A stretch of 64,000 nt of DNA, taken from assembly GCA_030428385.1 (NCBI GenBank), contig JAUIDY010000010.1, positions 22,271 through 86,270 of the forward strand, written 5' to 3'. The translations under genes and the position numbers were made by a program. This stretch comes from Rhodothermia bacterium (GTDB taxonomy: Bacteria > Bacteroidota > Rhodothermia > Rhodothermales > JAAAOL01). The notes beneath the pieces were generated by a model that was not told the origin of the DNA, made no database searches, and worked only from the letters and a program-made list of their open reading frames with translations. Below are positions 36,227 through 45,130 of the stretch, piece after piece (position 1 is the stretch's first letter; each line of letters begins with the position of its first letter).

Positions 36227-36499
36227 GCACGAGCAGCCTGCGGCGGTATCCATGGAAGGCTACGCCTTTGTCATGAATGGTCATTAACGGACTGCGTCCG
36301 TGTCATTTATTGTCATTCTTCCACACCGTTTCACTCCCAAACTCTCACACTCCCTCTCCCCCATTCTCCCTCTCCCCTAAAACCCCTTCCCTCTTACCCC
36401 AATTGTTAATTCTCCATGCAAGATGACGGCAGGTGGTGCCTTCGTCGGGTGCAATGCGTTTTATGCGGTCCGGTTATTTCGGCCTGACAGTTTTTTCCT
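36227..36499. other. Intergenic region upstream of serS
   Basis: Between the SDR gene and serS. It holds repeat copy C (36270-36318) and then a C/T-rich tract (36325-36395) with CTCCC and CTCTCCC words. The serS promoter should lie within the last part. No gene is seen. Confidence 0.5.
36270..36318 (+). repeat. Copy C of dispersed palindromic repeat
   Basis: The 29-base segment at 36280-36308 contains ACGGACTGCGTCCGT, arms ACGGAC/GTCCGT. It matches copy B exactly (inverted) and copy A with one mismatch. It also shares GTCATG upstream and GTCATTCT downstream with copy A. Confidence 0.85.
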
Positions 36500-37777
36500 A
36501 TGCTTGATATCCAGCTTATCCGTACCGAACCCGAGCGCGTCCGCGAGGCGATGCAAAACAAGGGCTATGCCGACACAACTCCCATCGACGGCGTGCTGAC
36601 CCACGATGTGCTACGCCGCGAAAGGCTGACCGAACTGCAAGACGCCCAGGCCCGCTCAAACACGGTGTCGAAGGAAATCGGGAAGCTGATGGGGCAAGGC
36701 AAGCGCGAAGAAGCGCAGGAACGCATCGCCGAGACAGGGCGGCTGAAAGCCCGTATCAAAGAACTCGAAGAAGAAGTGCGCACCATCGAGGCGACGCTGC
36801 ACGACCTCCTGCTCGAAATCCCGAACATTCCGCATGAAAGCGTCCCGGTCGGTCGCACGCCCGCCGACAACGTGGTGGCTGCGGAAATTGGCGACAAGCC
36901 GGTGTTTGACTTTGAGCCGCTGCCGCACTGGGACCTCATCGAGAAGCACGGGCTCGTTGATTTTGAGCGCGGCGCAAAGGTCACGGGCGCAGGCTTCCCG
37001 TTTTACAAGGGCAAAGGGGCGCGGCTGCAACGGGCGCTGATCCAACTTTTCCTCGATCTGGCATCCGAGCACGGCGGCTACGAAGAGTTGCAAGCCCCGC
37101 TCGTCGTTAATGCCGACAGCGCCACCGGCACCGGGCAGCTTCCGGACAAAGAGGACCAGATGTACGAGGCCCAGCGTGACGGGCTCTACCTGATCCCCAC
37201 CGCCGAAGTCCCGGTGACCAACCTGTACCGCGACGAAATCCTCGACGAGGCCGACCTGCCGGTGAAGTTCTGCGCCTACACGCCCTGTTTCCGCCGCGAG
37301 GCGGGTTCCTACGGCAAGGACGTGCGGGGCCTCAACCGCCTGCATCAGTTCGACAAGGTCGAGTTGGTACATTTTGTCCACCCTGACACCAGCTACGACG
37401 CCCTCGAAACACTCCGCGAAGACGCCGAGCGGGCGTTGCAGACGCTCGGCCTCCCCTACCGCCGCCTGCTGATGTGCACCGGCGACATGGGCTTCACCCA
37501 GTCTAAAAAATATGACCTGGAAGTGTGGAGCGCCGGCCAAGAGCGCTGGCTCGAAGTGTCGTCTATTTCTAACTTTGAGGCGTTTCAGGCGCGGCGCATG
37601 CAGATCCGCTACCGCCCCGCCGAAGGCGGCAAGCCGACGCTGCTCCATACCCTCAATGGCAGCGGACTTGCACTCCCGCGCATTGTCGCGGCTTTGCTCG
37701 AAAACAACCAGGACGCAAACGGCACCATTCACCTGCCCGAAGCCCTGCATCGCTACACCGGCTTCACCAGCATCTAG
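36500..37777 (+). CDS. serS: Seryl-tRNA synthetase
   Basis: A 425-residue class II aminoacyl-tRNA synthetase. The N-terminal long coiled-coil arm covers about residues 30-105 (RRERLTELQDAQARSNTVSK, ARIKELEEEVRTIEA). Motif 2 is FRREAGSYGKDVRGLNRLHQ, and motif 3 is LNGSGLALPRIVAALLENNQ. It charges tRNA-Ser. ATG at 36500. The gene is probably transcribed from its own promoter. Confidence 0.97.
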   Translation: MLDIQLIRTEPERVREAMQNKGYADTTPIDGVLTHDVLRRERLTELQDAQARSNTVSKEIGKLMGQGKREEAQERIAETGRLKARIKELEEEVRTIEATLHDLLLEIPNIPHESVPVGRTPADNVVAAEIGDKPVFDFEPLPHWDLIEKHGLVDFERGAKVTGAGFPFYKGKGARLQRALIQLFLDLASEHGGYEELQAPLVVNADSATGTGQLPDKEDQMYEAQRDGLYLIPTAEVPVTNLYRDEILDEADLPVKFCAYTPCFRREAGSYGKDVRGLNRLHQFDKVELVHFVHPDTSYDALETLREDAERALQTLGLPYRRLLMCTGDMGFTQSKKYDLEVWSAGQERWLEVSSISNFEAFQARRMQIRYRPAEGGKPTLLHTLNGSGLALPRIVAALLENNQDANGTIHLPEALHRYTGFTSI

Positions 37778-37831
37778 CCTTTTTCTGCCGAAAGCCCAAA
37801 TTCAGCCGCTACTTTCACATTCTTCCACGTT

Positions 37832-37887
37832 GTAGAAACATGTCCGCGCATCCGTTTGCTGGATGATTTTTTGCTGGCTGTTTCTAC
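37832..37887 (+). promoter_or_regulatory. Inverted repeat ahead of DUF1800 gene
   Basis: Perfect 9-base arms GTAGAAACA (37832-37840) and TGTTTCTAC (37879-37887) with a 38-base spacer end 6 bases before the start codon at 37894. It could be a leader hairpin hiding the ribosome site or an operator. Confidence 0.4.
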
Positions 37888-37893
37888 CTTCGT

Positions 37894-39441
37894 ATGCGGT
37901 TTGTTGTGCAAACCCTTGTGCCTTATTCAGGGCTTTGGGACCGTCGCCGTGCTACCCATTTGATCCGCCGCCAGGGGTTTGGTGCGCTCAAACGTGAGGT
38001 GGATCAGGCCTTTAATGATGGCTCGGCAACCGCCGCCGTGGCCCGGCTTATCCAAACGGCCCAGGCCGACCCGCTGCCGGAACCGCCGTCGTGGTATCAA
38101 GGCGGAGGTGGCTCGGAGGTGGAGCAGGTGTATGACCTGCAACGCGACTGGTTCGAGGCCATGCGCACGAAGGGCCTCATCGAGAAGATGACGCTGTTCT
38201 GGACCAACCACTTCGCGGTACAATGGTCGGTGAACGCAGGCAAAGTCTCCAACAGCGTTGGTCCGCTCACCTACGATTATTACAAGCTGCTGCGGCTGCA
38301 TGCGCTGGGCAATTTCCGCTCGCTCGTCCACAACATGGGCCGCAACGCCGCGATGCTCGTCTACCTCGACGGCTACGTAAACGAGGTGGGCCATGCAAAT
38401 GAAAACTTCGCCCGCGAGTTGCTGGAACTGTTCACGATGGGGCAATACGCCGCTAACGGTTCGGAGAACTACACCGAGACCGATATCAAAGAGCTGGCGC
38501 GGGCGCTGACGGGCTGGGTAGTCACCAGCAGCAACCGGGGTTCGTTCGATCCGGGGCGGCATGATGGCGGCACCAAAACGGTATTCGGCCAATCCGGCGC
38601 GTTCGACTACGACGCCGTGCTCGATCTGATCTTCGACGCCCGCGCCGATGCCATCGCGATGTTTGTGTGCCGCAAGCTCTATTGCTTTTTTGTGCAGCCG
38701 ATGCCGGATGAAGCCGTGGTGCGTGCCTTAGCCGATGTTTTTTTGGCAAACGATTTCGAGATCGCGCCGGTGATTCAGACACTGCTCAGCAGCGATCATT
38801 TTTATCAGGAGACATTTATCGCGTCCCGCATCAAAAGCCCGCTGGAATTGATCATTGGGTTTCTGCGCGAAGCGGAGTTGGCTCCCACGCAGGATTTGCT
38901 CGAAGAAGTGCGCGAAATGCTGTCTCCAACGGCACTCAACCAGGAGCCGTTTAATCCGCCCAACGTCGCCGGTTGGCCTGGATTAAATCCGCCCGCTGCC
39001 GACGGACAGCCGGGGCACTATGCCTGGCTCAGCACGGGCACCCTCCCCGACCGCTGGCAACACCTCGAAGCCCTCATCATTGGCGAAGCAGGTGCGAGTT
39101 ACGACCCTTTCGACCTCGTGCAAAAGCGCTCCGATCCTTCCGACCCGTTGCGCATACCCACGGATCTTGCCGAGACGTTCCTGTCCGTCCCGCTCCACGA
39201 AGCCGGGATTCACGAGATTCGCGAGCCGTTTGGCGGCAACCCCGAGTTTCCTCCCCCGCCGCAGTTTCTCGACGGCCCCGCGCACGCCGTCAACCTGACG
39301 AAAATCATGCTCAACACGACCCCACACTACGAATGGCCGCGTTTTGACGAGCAAAACCCCGCCCATGTCGCCGAAGCGCGTGCCTTGCTGCGGCGCTACA
39401 TCACCTACCTTGTCCAGCTCCCCGAATACCAACTGACGTGA
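37894..39441 (+). CDS. DUF1800 family protein (first copy)
   Basis: A 515-residue DUF1800 protein. The N-terminus (MRFVVQTLVPYSGLWDRRRA) has no clear signal peptide. Family segments include THLIRRQGFGALKREV, the GYVNEVGHANENFARELLELFTMG block and ELARALTGWV, with a typical C-terminal NVAGWPGL. DUF1800 genes nearly always come with DUF1501, as here, 41 bases downstream. The family function is unknown. A perfect inverted repeat lies just upstream. Confidence 0.85.
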   Translation: MRFVVQTLVPYSGLWDRRRATHLIRRQGFGALKREVDQAFNDGSATAAVARLIQTAQADPLPEPPSWYQGGGGSEVEQVYDLQRDWFEAMRTKGLIEKMTLFWTNHFAVQWSVNAGKVSNSVGPLTYDYYKLLRLHALGNFRSLVHNMGRNAAMLVYLDGYVNEVGHANENFARELLELFTMGQYAANGSENYTETDIKELARALTGWVVTSSNRGSFDPGRHDGGTKTVFGQSGAFDYDAVLDLIFDARADAIAMFVCRKLYCFFVQPMPDEAVVRALADVFLANDFEIAPVIQTLLSSDHFYQETFIASRIKSPLELIIGFLREAELAPTQDLLEEVREMLSPTALNQEPFNPPNVAGWPGLNPPAADGQPGHYAWLSTGTLPDRWQHLEALIIGEAGASYDPFDLVQKRSDPSDPLRIPTDLAETFLSVPLHEAGIHEIREPFGGNPEFPPPPQFLDGPAHAVNLTKIMLNTTPHYEWPRFDEQNPAHVAEARALLRRYITYLVQLPEYQLT

Positions 39442-39482
39442 TGTCTTGGGTTAATCCTTAACGAGCCCGCTTGTCACCCACC

Positions 39483-41129
39483 ATGCACGACCACCATCCT
39501 TCCTGCACTCATTCCCACCACCGCGTGGGCAGCCGCCTCGAAGACGGCGCGGCGCACGCGGACGACCATGCCCGGTGGTCGCGGCGCGACTTTCTGGCAC
39601 GGATGGGCCTCGCTAGCGTGGGGATGGGTTTTGCAGTCAGCGGCGTGCCTGTTCATGCTTACAGCCACGCTCCCCTGCTGGAAGCGTTGGGCGCGCTGGA
39701 GACCAACCGCGTGCTGGTGATCCTGCAACAAAGCGGTGGCAACGACGGCCTGAACATGGTGGTCCCCGTCTCCAACGACATCTACTACCGCGCCCGTCCC
39801 ACCATCGCCATTCAGAAACAAGAGGCGTTTTTGTTTGATGACAACACGGGCCTGCACCCGGCGATGCAGGCGGGCCTCGAACCGCTGTGGGGCGAAGGGC
39901 GCATGGCCGTGATACACAATGTGGGCTACGAAAACTCGACGCGCTCCCACTTCGAAGGCACCGTTAACTGGGTGACTGCGCGAGATCAAGGCGGCACCGA
40001 TGGCACGGGGTGGACCGGTCGTTTTCTCGAAGACACGTTCCTCAACGGCCCTCCGCTGGAGCACCCGCTGGCGGTGCGTGTTGGCGGTGCGTCGGCATCG
40101 TTGTTCTTGAGCAATGCGGGCAACCTGGGCGTCACCTTTGCCGATGCCCAGCAGTTCGAGCAGTTTGTTGCCCTGGGCGGCTATTACGACGTGGACAATG
40201 TGCCGCAAACGGTCTACGGGGAGGCGCTGTCCTTTGTCCGCTCGGTCACGAATGCATCGTTTCGCTACGTCGAGTCCGTGCAAAATGCAGTGTCGGACAC
40301 CCAGAACCTGTACGACGCCTACCCGAACAGCAGCCTGTCGAACAGCCTGGGCGTCGTCGCCCGCATGATTCGTGGCCAACTCGGTGCACGGGTGTACGCC
40401 GTCTCCATCGGCGGCTTCGACACCCACTCGAACCAGGGCGGAGCCGAGGGACAGCACGCCAACCGCCTCGCAGAACTCGCGAACGCGGTCCACGCCTTCT
40501 ACGAAGACCTAAAAGCCGATGGCCTCGACGAGCACGTCCTCACCATGACGTTTTCCGAGTTTGGGCGCACCCTTGACGAAAACGGCTCGAACGGCACCGA
40601 CCACGGGGCCGGCGCACCGATGTTGCTCTTTGGCACCGGCCTTAACGGTGGGCTCTATGGCACCGCCTCTCCCCTAACCGACGACGCCTTGTATGGCGGC
40701 GACCCTCGTTTCACCACAGACTACAGAGCCGTGTATTATACCTTGCTGCAAGACTGGTTTGGCCTTCCCGACGAACAGATCGCTTCGGTGCTGGGGCGGC
40801 CTTATGACAACCTGGGCTTTGTGGACCCGAGCGTGGGTGTCGGGCTCGAAGCCCCCGATCCAACGGCGGCGTTTCACCTCGCTCCAAACTATCCCAACCC
40901 CTTTAAGCAGGCGACAACGATCCAGTACGCCCTTCGCCAAGCGGGTCACGTCCAACTTCGCATCTACGACGTGCAGGGACGACTCGTCTCTACGTTGATC
41001 GATGAAGTGCAGCCACGAGGGGCGCATACGCTATTTTTTACGGCGGGCGCGTTGCCCAGCGGCACCTACCTCTATCGCCTCGATACGGCCGGGCAAACAC
41101 AAACCCGCCAGATGACCCTTGTGAAGTAA
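39483..41129 (+). CDS. DUF1501 family Tat-exported protein with T9SS sorting domain
   Basis: About 548 residues. After a His-rich N-terminus, a Tat signal appears: RWSRRDFLARMGLASVGMG. The core is DUF1501 (VILQQSGGNDGLNMVVPVSN, GFDTHSNQGG, TFSEFGRT). The last 75 residues form a T9SS type A sorting domain: NYPNPFKQATTIQYAL ... LRIYDVQGRLVSTL ... LPSGTYLYRLDTAGQTQ. So it is probably moved by Tat and then anchored or secreted via T9SS. ATG at 39483 replaces a TTG at 39471. It follows DUF1800. Confidence 0.87.
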   Translation: MHDHHPSCTHSHHRVGSRLEDGAAHADDHARWSRRDFLARMGLASVGMGFAVSGVPVHAYSHAPLLEALGALETNRVLVILQQSGGNDGLNMVVPVSNDIYYRARPTIAIQKQEAFLFDDNTGLHPAMQAGLEPLWGEGRMAVIHNVGYENSTRSHFEGTVNWVTARDQGGTDGTGWTGRFLEDTFLNGPPLEHPLAVRVGGASASLFLSNAGNLGVTFADAQQFEQFVALGGYYDVDNVPQTVYGEALSFVRSVTNASFRYVESVQNAVSDTQNLYDAYPNSSLSNSLGVVARMIRGQLGARVYAVSIGGFDTHSNQGGAEGQHANRLAELANAVHAFYEDLKADGLDEHVLTMTFSEFGRTLDENGSNGTDHGAGAPMLLFGTGLNGGLYGTASPLTDDALYGGDPRFTTDYRAVYYTLLQDWFGLPDEQIASVLGRPYDNLGFVDPSVGVGLEAPDPTAAFHLAPNYPNPFKQATTIQYALRQAGHVQLRIYDVQGRLVSTLIDEVQPRGAHTLFFTAGALPSGTYLYRLDTAGQTQTRQMTLVK

Positions 41130-41145
41130 GGAAAACGGTGGTGGC

Positions 41146-42195
41146 ATGAGCAAACGATTCCCGACGCGTCTCTTTTTACATCGCACGGCCCCTATCCTGG
41201 CCTTGCTACTGCTGCTTGTAGCTGGCTGCGACACGATGGGCAGCGGCGACGAAACCCAAAGCGACAACTTGTTTCCGGTCGTCGTAGACGGTCGCTGGGG
41301 CTACATCAATGGCGAGGGGCGCATCACCATCACGCCGCGTTTCGATCATGCGGAAGACTTTTCCAATGGCCGCGCCGCTGTTCTGGTGGGGCAAGATTGG
41401 GGCTACATCGACGCCTCCGGGGCTTTTGCCATTGCCCCGCAATACCGCATCGCTAGCGATTTCGCCAGCAACCGCGCCGCCGTACGCGGGCAAGGCTTCG
41501 GCGATCCGTACGTCTTTATCGATCGCGACGGCACCCCCGTGGGGGGCGCGGGCTTCGATGTCGCGCGGCCTTTTACCGAAGACCGGGCGGCGGTTCGGAC
41601 CGAAGGTGGGCAGTGGGGCTTTGTTGATCCCTCCGGCACCCTCGTCATTCCGGCTCAGTTCAGCGATGTGCGGTCGTTCTCGGAGGGTTTGGCAGCGGTA
41701 GAAACGGCGGGCGGTTGGGCCTTCGTCGACCGCAGTGGGACGGTGGTGCTGCGCCCCACCTTCGCCCTTGATGCCGTGGGGGATTTCTCCGACGGCCTTG
41801 CCCCATTTTCGACGAGCAGCGGCTGGGGCTACCTCGACCGCAGTGGCAATCCGGTGGTGGCGCCACAGTACGAATTTGCAGGCGCGTTTGGTCAAGGCAT
41901 TGCCCCTGTCGCCAACAACGACCGCTATTTTTACATCGACGCCCGAGGCTCGGTGGTGCTGCCCGGTCCCTTCCGTGAAGCCCAAGCTTTCGAAGACAAC
42001 CTCGCGCCCGTCCGCATTGATCATCGGTGGACCTACATCCGCCGCGATGATGGGCTGGTGGCCTTTGCCCGCCTGTTTGGGCAAGCCGAACGCTTCACCG
42101 AGGGCATGGCCCGCGTGTTCCAGGGCGACGATGAAGACGCTCGCCTCGGCTACATCGACGCCAGCGGAGCCTATATCTGGTATCCAACCCATTAA
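41146..42195 (+). CDS. WG-repeat lipoprotein (first tandem paralogue)
   Basis: The product has 349 residues with a lipoprotein signal (LALLLLLVAGCDTM). Seven or so WG repeats follow, each with W-G-(Y/F)-I/V-D and a Phe-rich strand (GRWGYINGEGRITITPRF, DWGYIDASGAFAIAPQY, GWAFVDRSGTVVLRPTF). The repeats probably build an irregular beta structure on the cell surface; function is unknown. It lies 16 bases after the DUF1501 gene, and its paralogue follows 8 bases after its stop. Confidence 0.88.
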   Translation: MSKRFPTRLFLHRTAPILALLLLLVAGCDTMGSGDETQSDNLFPVVVDGRWGYINGEGRITITPRFDHAEDFSNGRAAVLVGQDWGYIDASGAFAIAPQYRIASDFASNRAAVRGQGFGDPYVFIDRDGTPVGGAGFDVARPFTEDRAAVRTEGGQWGFVDPSGTLVIPAQFSDVRSFSEGLAAVETAGGWAFVDRSGTVVLRPTFALDAVGDFSDGLAPFSTSSGWGYLDRSGNPVVAPQYEFAGAFGQGIAPVANNDRYFYIDARGSVVLPGPFREAQAFEDNLAPVRIDHRWTYIRRDDGLVAFARLFGQAERFTEGMARVFQGDDEDARLGYIDASGAYIWYPTH

Positions 42196-42203
42196 TTCAC
42201 AAC

Positions 42204-43247
42204 ATGATGAATACCAGTCAAACTTATTCGATTTTGATCGCCTTGCTGCTGATCGGCGTTGCTTCTGGCTGCGATGTCTTTGGAAGCGACGACGATGTCC
42301 TAACGGATGACGTGCGGCTCTTCCCCGTGGAAATTGACCGGAGTTGGGGCTACATCAACGCCGAGGGGCGGGTGATTTTGGAGCCGTTTTATGATGACGC
42401 CGAAGCGTTCTCCGAAGGACTCGCCGCCGTGCGCTTTCGCGGACAATGGGGCTACATCGATGAATCCGGGGCCTTCGTCATCCGGCCTCAGTACCAAGGG
42501 GCCGAACCCTTTTCCGAAGGCAAAGCGGTGGTTAAGTTCGATAACCGCAGAGGGTATATTGACCGTACCGGCGCGTTTGTCATCAATCCTCAGTTTACTG
42601 CCGCGTTTCCGTTCTCCGAGGAACGTGCCTATATCCGTACGGATAGCTATGACTGGGAATATATCGACCCGTCGGGCACCATTATCCGCACGCTACAAAC
42701 CCCTCATCTGCATGAGACCGATGGGGCCGACTTCGCCGAGGGGCTGGCCCTCTTTCACTCTGATGACGACCTCTTTGGCTACCTGGACCGCGCGGCCAAC
42801 CCGGCTATTCCTGCGCAGTATGAAAATGCCCGCCCTTTTGCGGAGGGCCTCGCGGCGGTGAAAATTAGCGACCGCTGGGGGTTTATCAACACAAACCAGG
42901 ATGTGGTCATCACCCCCCAATTCATAGCGGCGGGCGACTTTCAGGATGGTCTCGCCCCTGTGCGGAGCAACAGCAACTTTTGGGGTTATGTAAATGGCTC
43001 GGGTACCCTCGTCATCGATGAGCGATTCGAAGAAGCCCGCCCCTTCTCCGATGGTCGGGCGGCCGTCATGATTGATGGACAGTGGGGCTATATTGACACC
43101 CAGGGCACCGTCATCTCAGAATCCTCCTTTGGTGCTGCGGAGGATTTCTACGGTGGTCTTGGCCGCGTACGACTGGATGTGGGCGACGACCAACGCTACG
43201 GCTATGTGGATCGCACAGGCACCTATGTGTGGTTTCCCTCCGACTGA
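42204..43247 (+). CDS. WG-repeat lipoprotein (second tandem paralogue)
   Basis: The product is 347 residues long, with a lipoprotein signal (LLLIGVASGCDVFG) and WG repeats (RSWGYINAEGRVILEPFYDD, QWGYIDESGAFVIRPQY, WGYVNGSGTLVIDERF). It is a clear paralogue of the gene before it in length, signal and repeats, and ends with the same YVDRTGTYVWFPSD-type segment (the first copy has YIDASGAYIWYPTH). A tandem duplication is inferred. Unknown function, probably surface-located. Confidence 0.88.
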   Translation: MMNTSQTYSILIALLLIGVASGCDVFGSDDDVLTDDVRLFPVEIDRSWGYINAEGRVILEPFYDDAEAFSEGLAAVRFRGQWGYIDESGAFVIRPQYQGAEPFSEGKAVVKFDNRRGYIDRTGAFVINPQFTAAFPFSEERAYIRTDSYDWEYIDPSGTIIRTLQTPHLHETDGADFAEGLALFHSDDDLFGYLDRAANPAIPAQYENARPFAEGLAAVKISDRWGFINTNQDVVITPQFIAAGDFQDGLAPVRSNSNFWGYVNGSGTLVIDERFEEARPFSDGRAAVMIDGQWGYIDTQGTVISESSFGAAEDFYGGLGRVRLDVGDDQRYGYVDRTGTYVWFPSD

Positions 43248-43380
43248 GTCCTTCAGGTCATGGCGAGGAACTCCTTCGTGGACGCCCCTGGCCGCGTCCT
43301 GATTTGATTATGGAGATTTTTTTCTTTTTCCTCGTATCAGAAGCCTTGTTGTTCACCGCTGCATCCGTCGATACGTCTCC

Positions 43381-44979
43381 ATGAACCGCCGCGCTTTCTT
43401 CAAAACGGCTACGCTAGCACCCGGGCCTCGCCTGCGCCCGGGTGCTGGGGTGACATCGGATGCGCTTGTGCCCTACACGGAACCCCTTGACCGAGCCGCC
43501 GCCGCCCACCTGTTGCGCCGGATGCACCTGGGAGCTGCCCCTGAAGCCATTTCATCGGCGACGGGAAAACGCGCCCCCAACGTGGTTGCTGAAGCCATCG
43601 TGGAAGCACTTAACAAAAGACTTCCTCGGCATCCAGAGTGGGTTGACGAAGGGGTCCCTAAACCGAGTGCGCCCCGTGCGGAGCGGGAAGCCTACGACGC
43701 CAGCAAACAAGGACGGCTGCTTTATTACCGCATGGATTGGGTGCATGAACTCCGCAGCCAGGGCCTTCGCGAACGCATGGCGCTGTTCTGGAGCAGTCAT
43801 TTTGCCACTGCCACCAGCGGTTATGAGTTTATTCCCCCGTATGCGGTTCGCTATCTGCATCTTTTGCGGCAACACGCGCTCGGCAACTTCAAAACGTTTG
43901 TCTACGAGATTGGTCTCAATGATGCCATGTTGGTATACCTCAACGGGAATACCAATGAGGCCGGCGCCCCCAATGAAAACTATGCCCGCGAGTTGCTGGA
44001 GTTGTTCACCATGGGGCAAACGACCCGCGATGGCACCCAGAATTATACCCAGCAAGACATTGAAGAAATTGCCCGCGCCCTCACTGGCTGGACCACCAAT
44101 CCCCATAAGCTGAACGTTAAGTTCAGGTCAGCACTCCACGACGGCGGTTCTAAAACGATCTTCGGACGAACGGGCACCTTCCGATACGATGATGTCATCG
44201 ACATTATTTTCGAAGAACGGGCCACTGAGATTGCCGAGTTCATTTGCACCAAACTGTATCGGGCGTTGGTGTATGACACCCCGAATCAGCCAACCGTAAA
44301 CGCGCTCGCGGCGGTTTTTGTGGAGAACAACTTCGAAATTGCCCCCGTGCTTGAGGCCTTGTTTGCCAGCCAGCATTTCTACGAACCACAGTGGCGAGGG
44401 GCTCAATTAAAAAGCCCCATGGCGCTTTTTGTGGGGATGTTGCGCGATTTGCACATTACGGCAAATTACGATGACCTGTTGTATAACGTGGTGCTGGCTG
44501 GTCGCCAAACGGGTCAATACCTGCTTGACCCGCCCAACGTCGCCGGATGGCCCGGACACCGCCATTGGCTGGACACAAACGCCTATGCCACCCGCAACAC
44601 CTCGGCTGAAATTCTTGTGCAGGGAGGCGTAACCAACCTTGACCCCTTCGACCTGCTGCCGGTGGCCGAGCAGTTGATTGATCCCACGGACGGGATGGCT
44701 GCCTTTCGCTTGCCCGTTGCGCTCGCTCAACATCTGCTTCCGTTTCCCCTCGCGCTTCTTCCGCTTGATGCTCCCGCCGATGACTTTGCGGGAGACCTCC
44801 TGAACAACCCCCTTCCCGACGACATTGTGCAAGGCCCGGCCTATCAGCGCACCCTGGCCCGGATCTTCCTCGCTGGTACACCCTGGTACGAGTGGAATAT
44901 ATATGAGGACGATGCCATCGCGCAGGTACGACGGTTTGTTGCGTTTCTTACCCGCCTGCCCGAGTTCCAACTGTATTAA
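43381..44979 (+). CDS. DUF1800 family protein (second copy)
   Basis: A 532-residue DUF1800 protein, similar in layout to 37894-39441 (MLVYLNGNTNEAGAPNENYA, ELLELFTMGQ, ARALTGW, NVAGWPGHRHW). It begins MNRRAFFKTATLAP, a twin-Arg beginning, but the expected hydrophobic stretch is replaced by GPRLRPGAG. That part is encoded by an 11-base inverted repeat (43416-43446). The export signal may thus be damaged. It follows the WG genes; no DUF1501 partner is adjacent downstream. Confidence 0.83.
   Translation: MNRRAFFKTATLAPGPRLRPGAGVTSDALVPYTEPLDRAAAAHLLRRMHLGAAPEAISSATGKRAPNVVAEAIVEALNKRLPRHPEWVDEGVPKPSAPRAEREAYDASKQGRLLYYRMDWVHELRSQGLRERMALFWSSHFATATSGYEFIPPYAVRYLHLLRQHALGNFKTFVYEIGLNDAMLVYLNGNTNEAGAPNENYARELLELFTMGQTTRDGTQNYTQQDIEEIARALTGWTTNPHKLNVKFRSALHDGGSKTIFGRTGTFRYDDVIDIIFEERATEIAEFICTKLYRALVYDTPNQPTVNALAAVFVENNFEIAPVLEALFASQHFYEPQWRGAQLKSPMALFVGMLRDLHITANYDDLLYNVVLAGRQTGQYLLDPPNVAGWPGHRHWLDTNAYATRNTSAEILVQGGVTNLDPFDLLPVAEQLIDPTDGMAAFRLPVALAQHLLPFPLALLPLDAPADDFAGDLLNNPLPDDIVQGPAYQRTLARIFLAGTPWYEWNIYEDDAIAQVRRFVAFLTRLPEFQLY
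43416..43446. repeat. Perfect hairpin inside the DUF1800 signal-coding region
   Basis: AGCACCCGGGC and GCCCGGGTGCT, 11-base arms with a 9-base loop, lie within codons 12-22 of the gene at 43381. The frame is preserved. It looks like a small palindromic insertion. Confidence 0.6.
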
Positions 44980-45130
44980 GCACCATCGGCAGTGCGTTGC
45001 TTTTTCCTAAAGCATGGGTCGTCTACGCAGGAAAACCCCGTTGCTTTTTTTTAATCGCTGTCACCTTGGTTTTGCTTTTTGCGCTTTCTATTGTGACCCT
45101 TGTATTTCTGCCCAAAACCCGATTGACACC

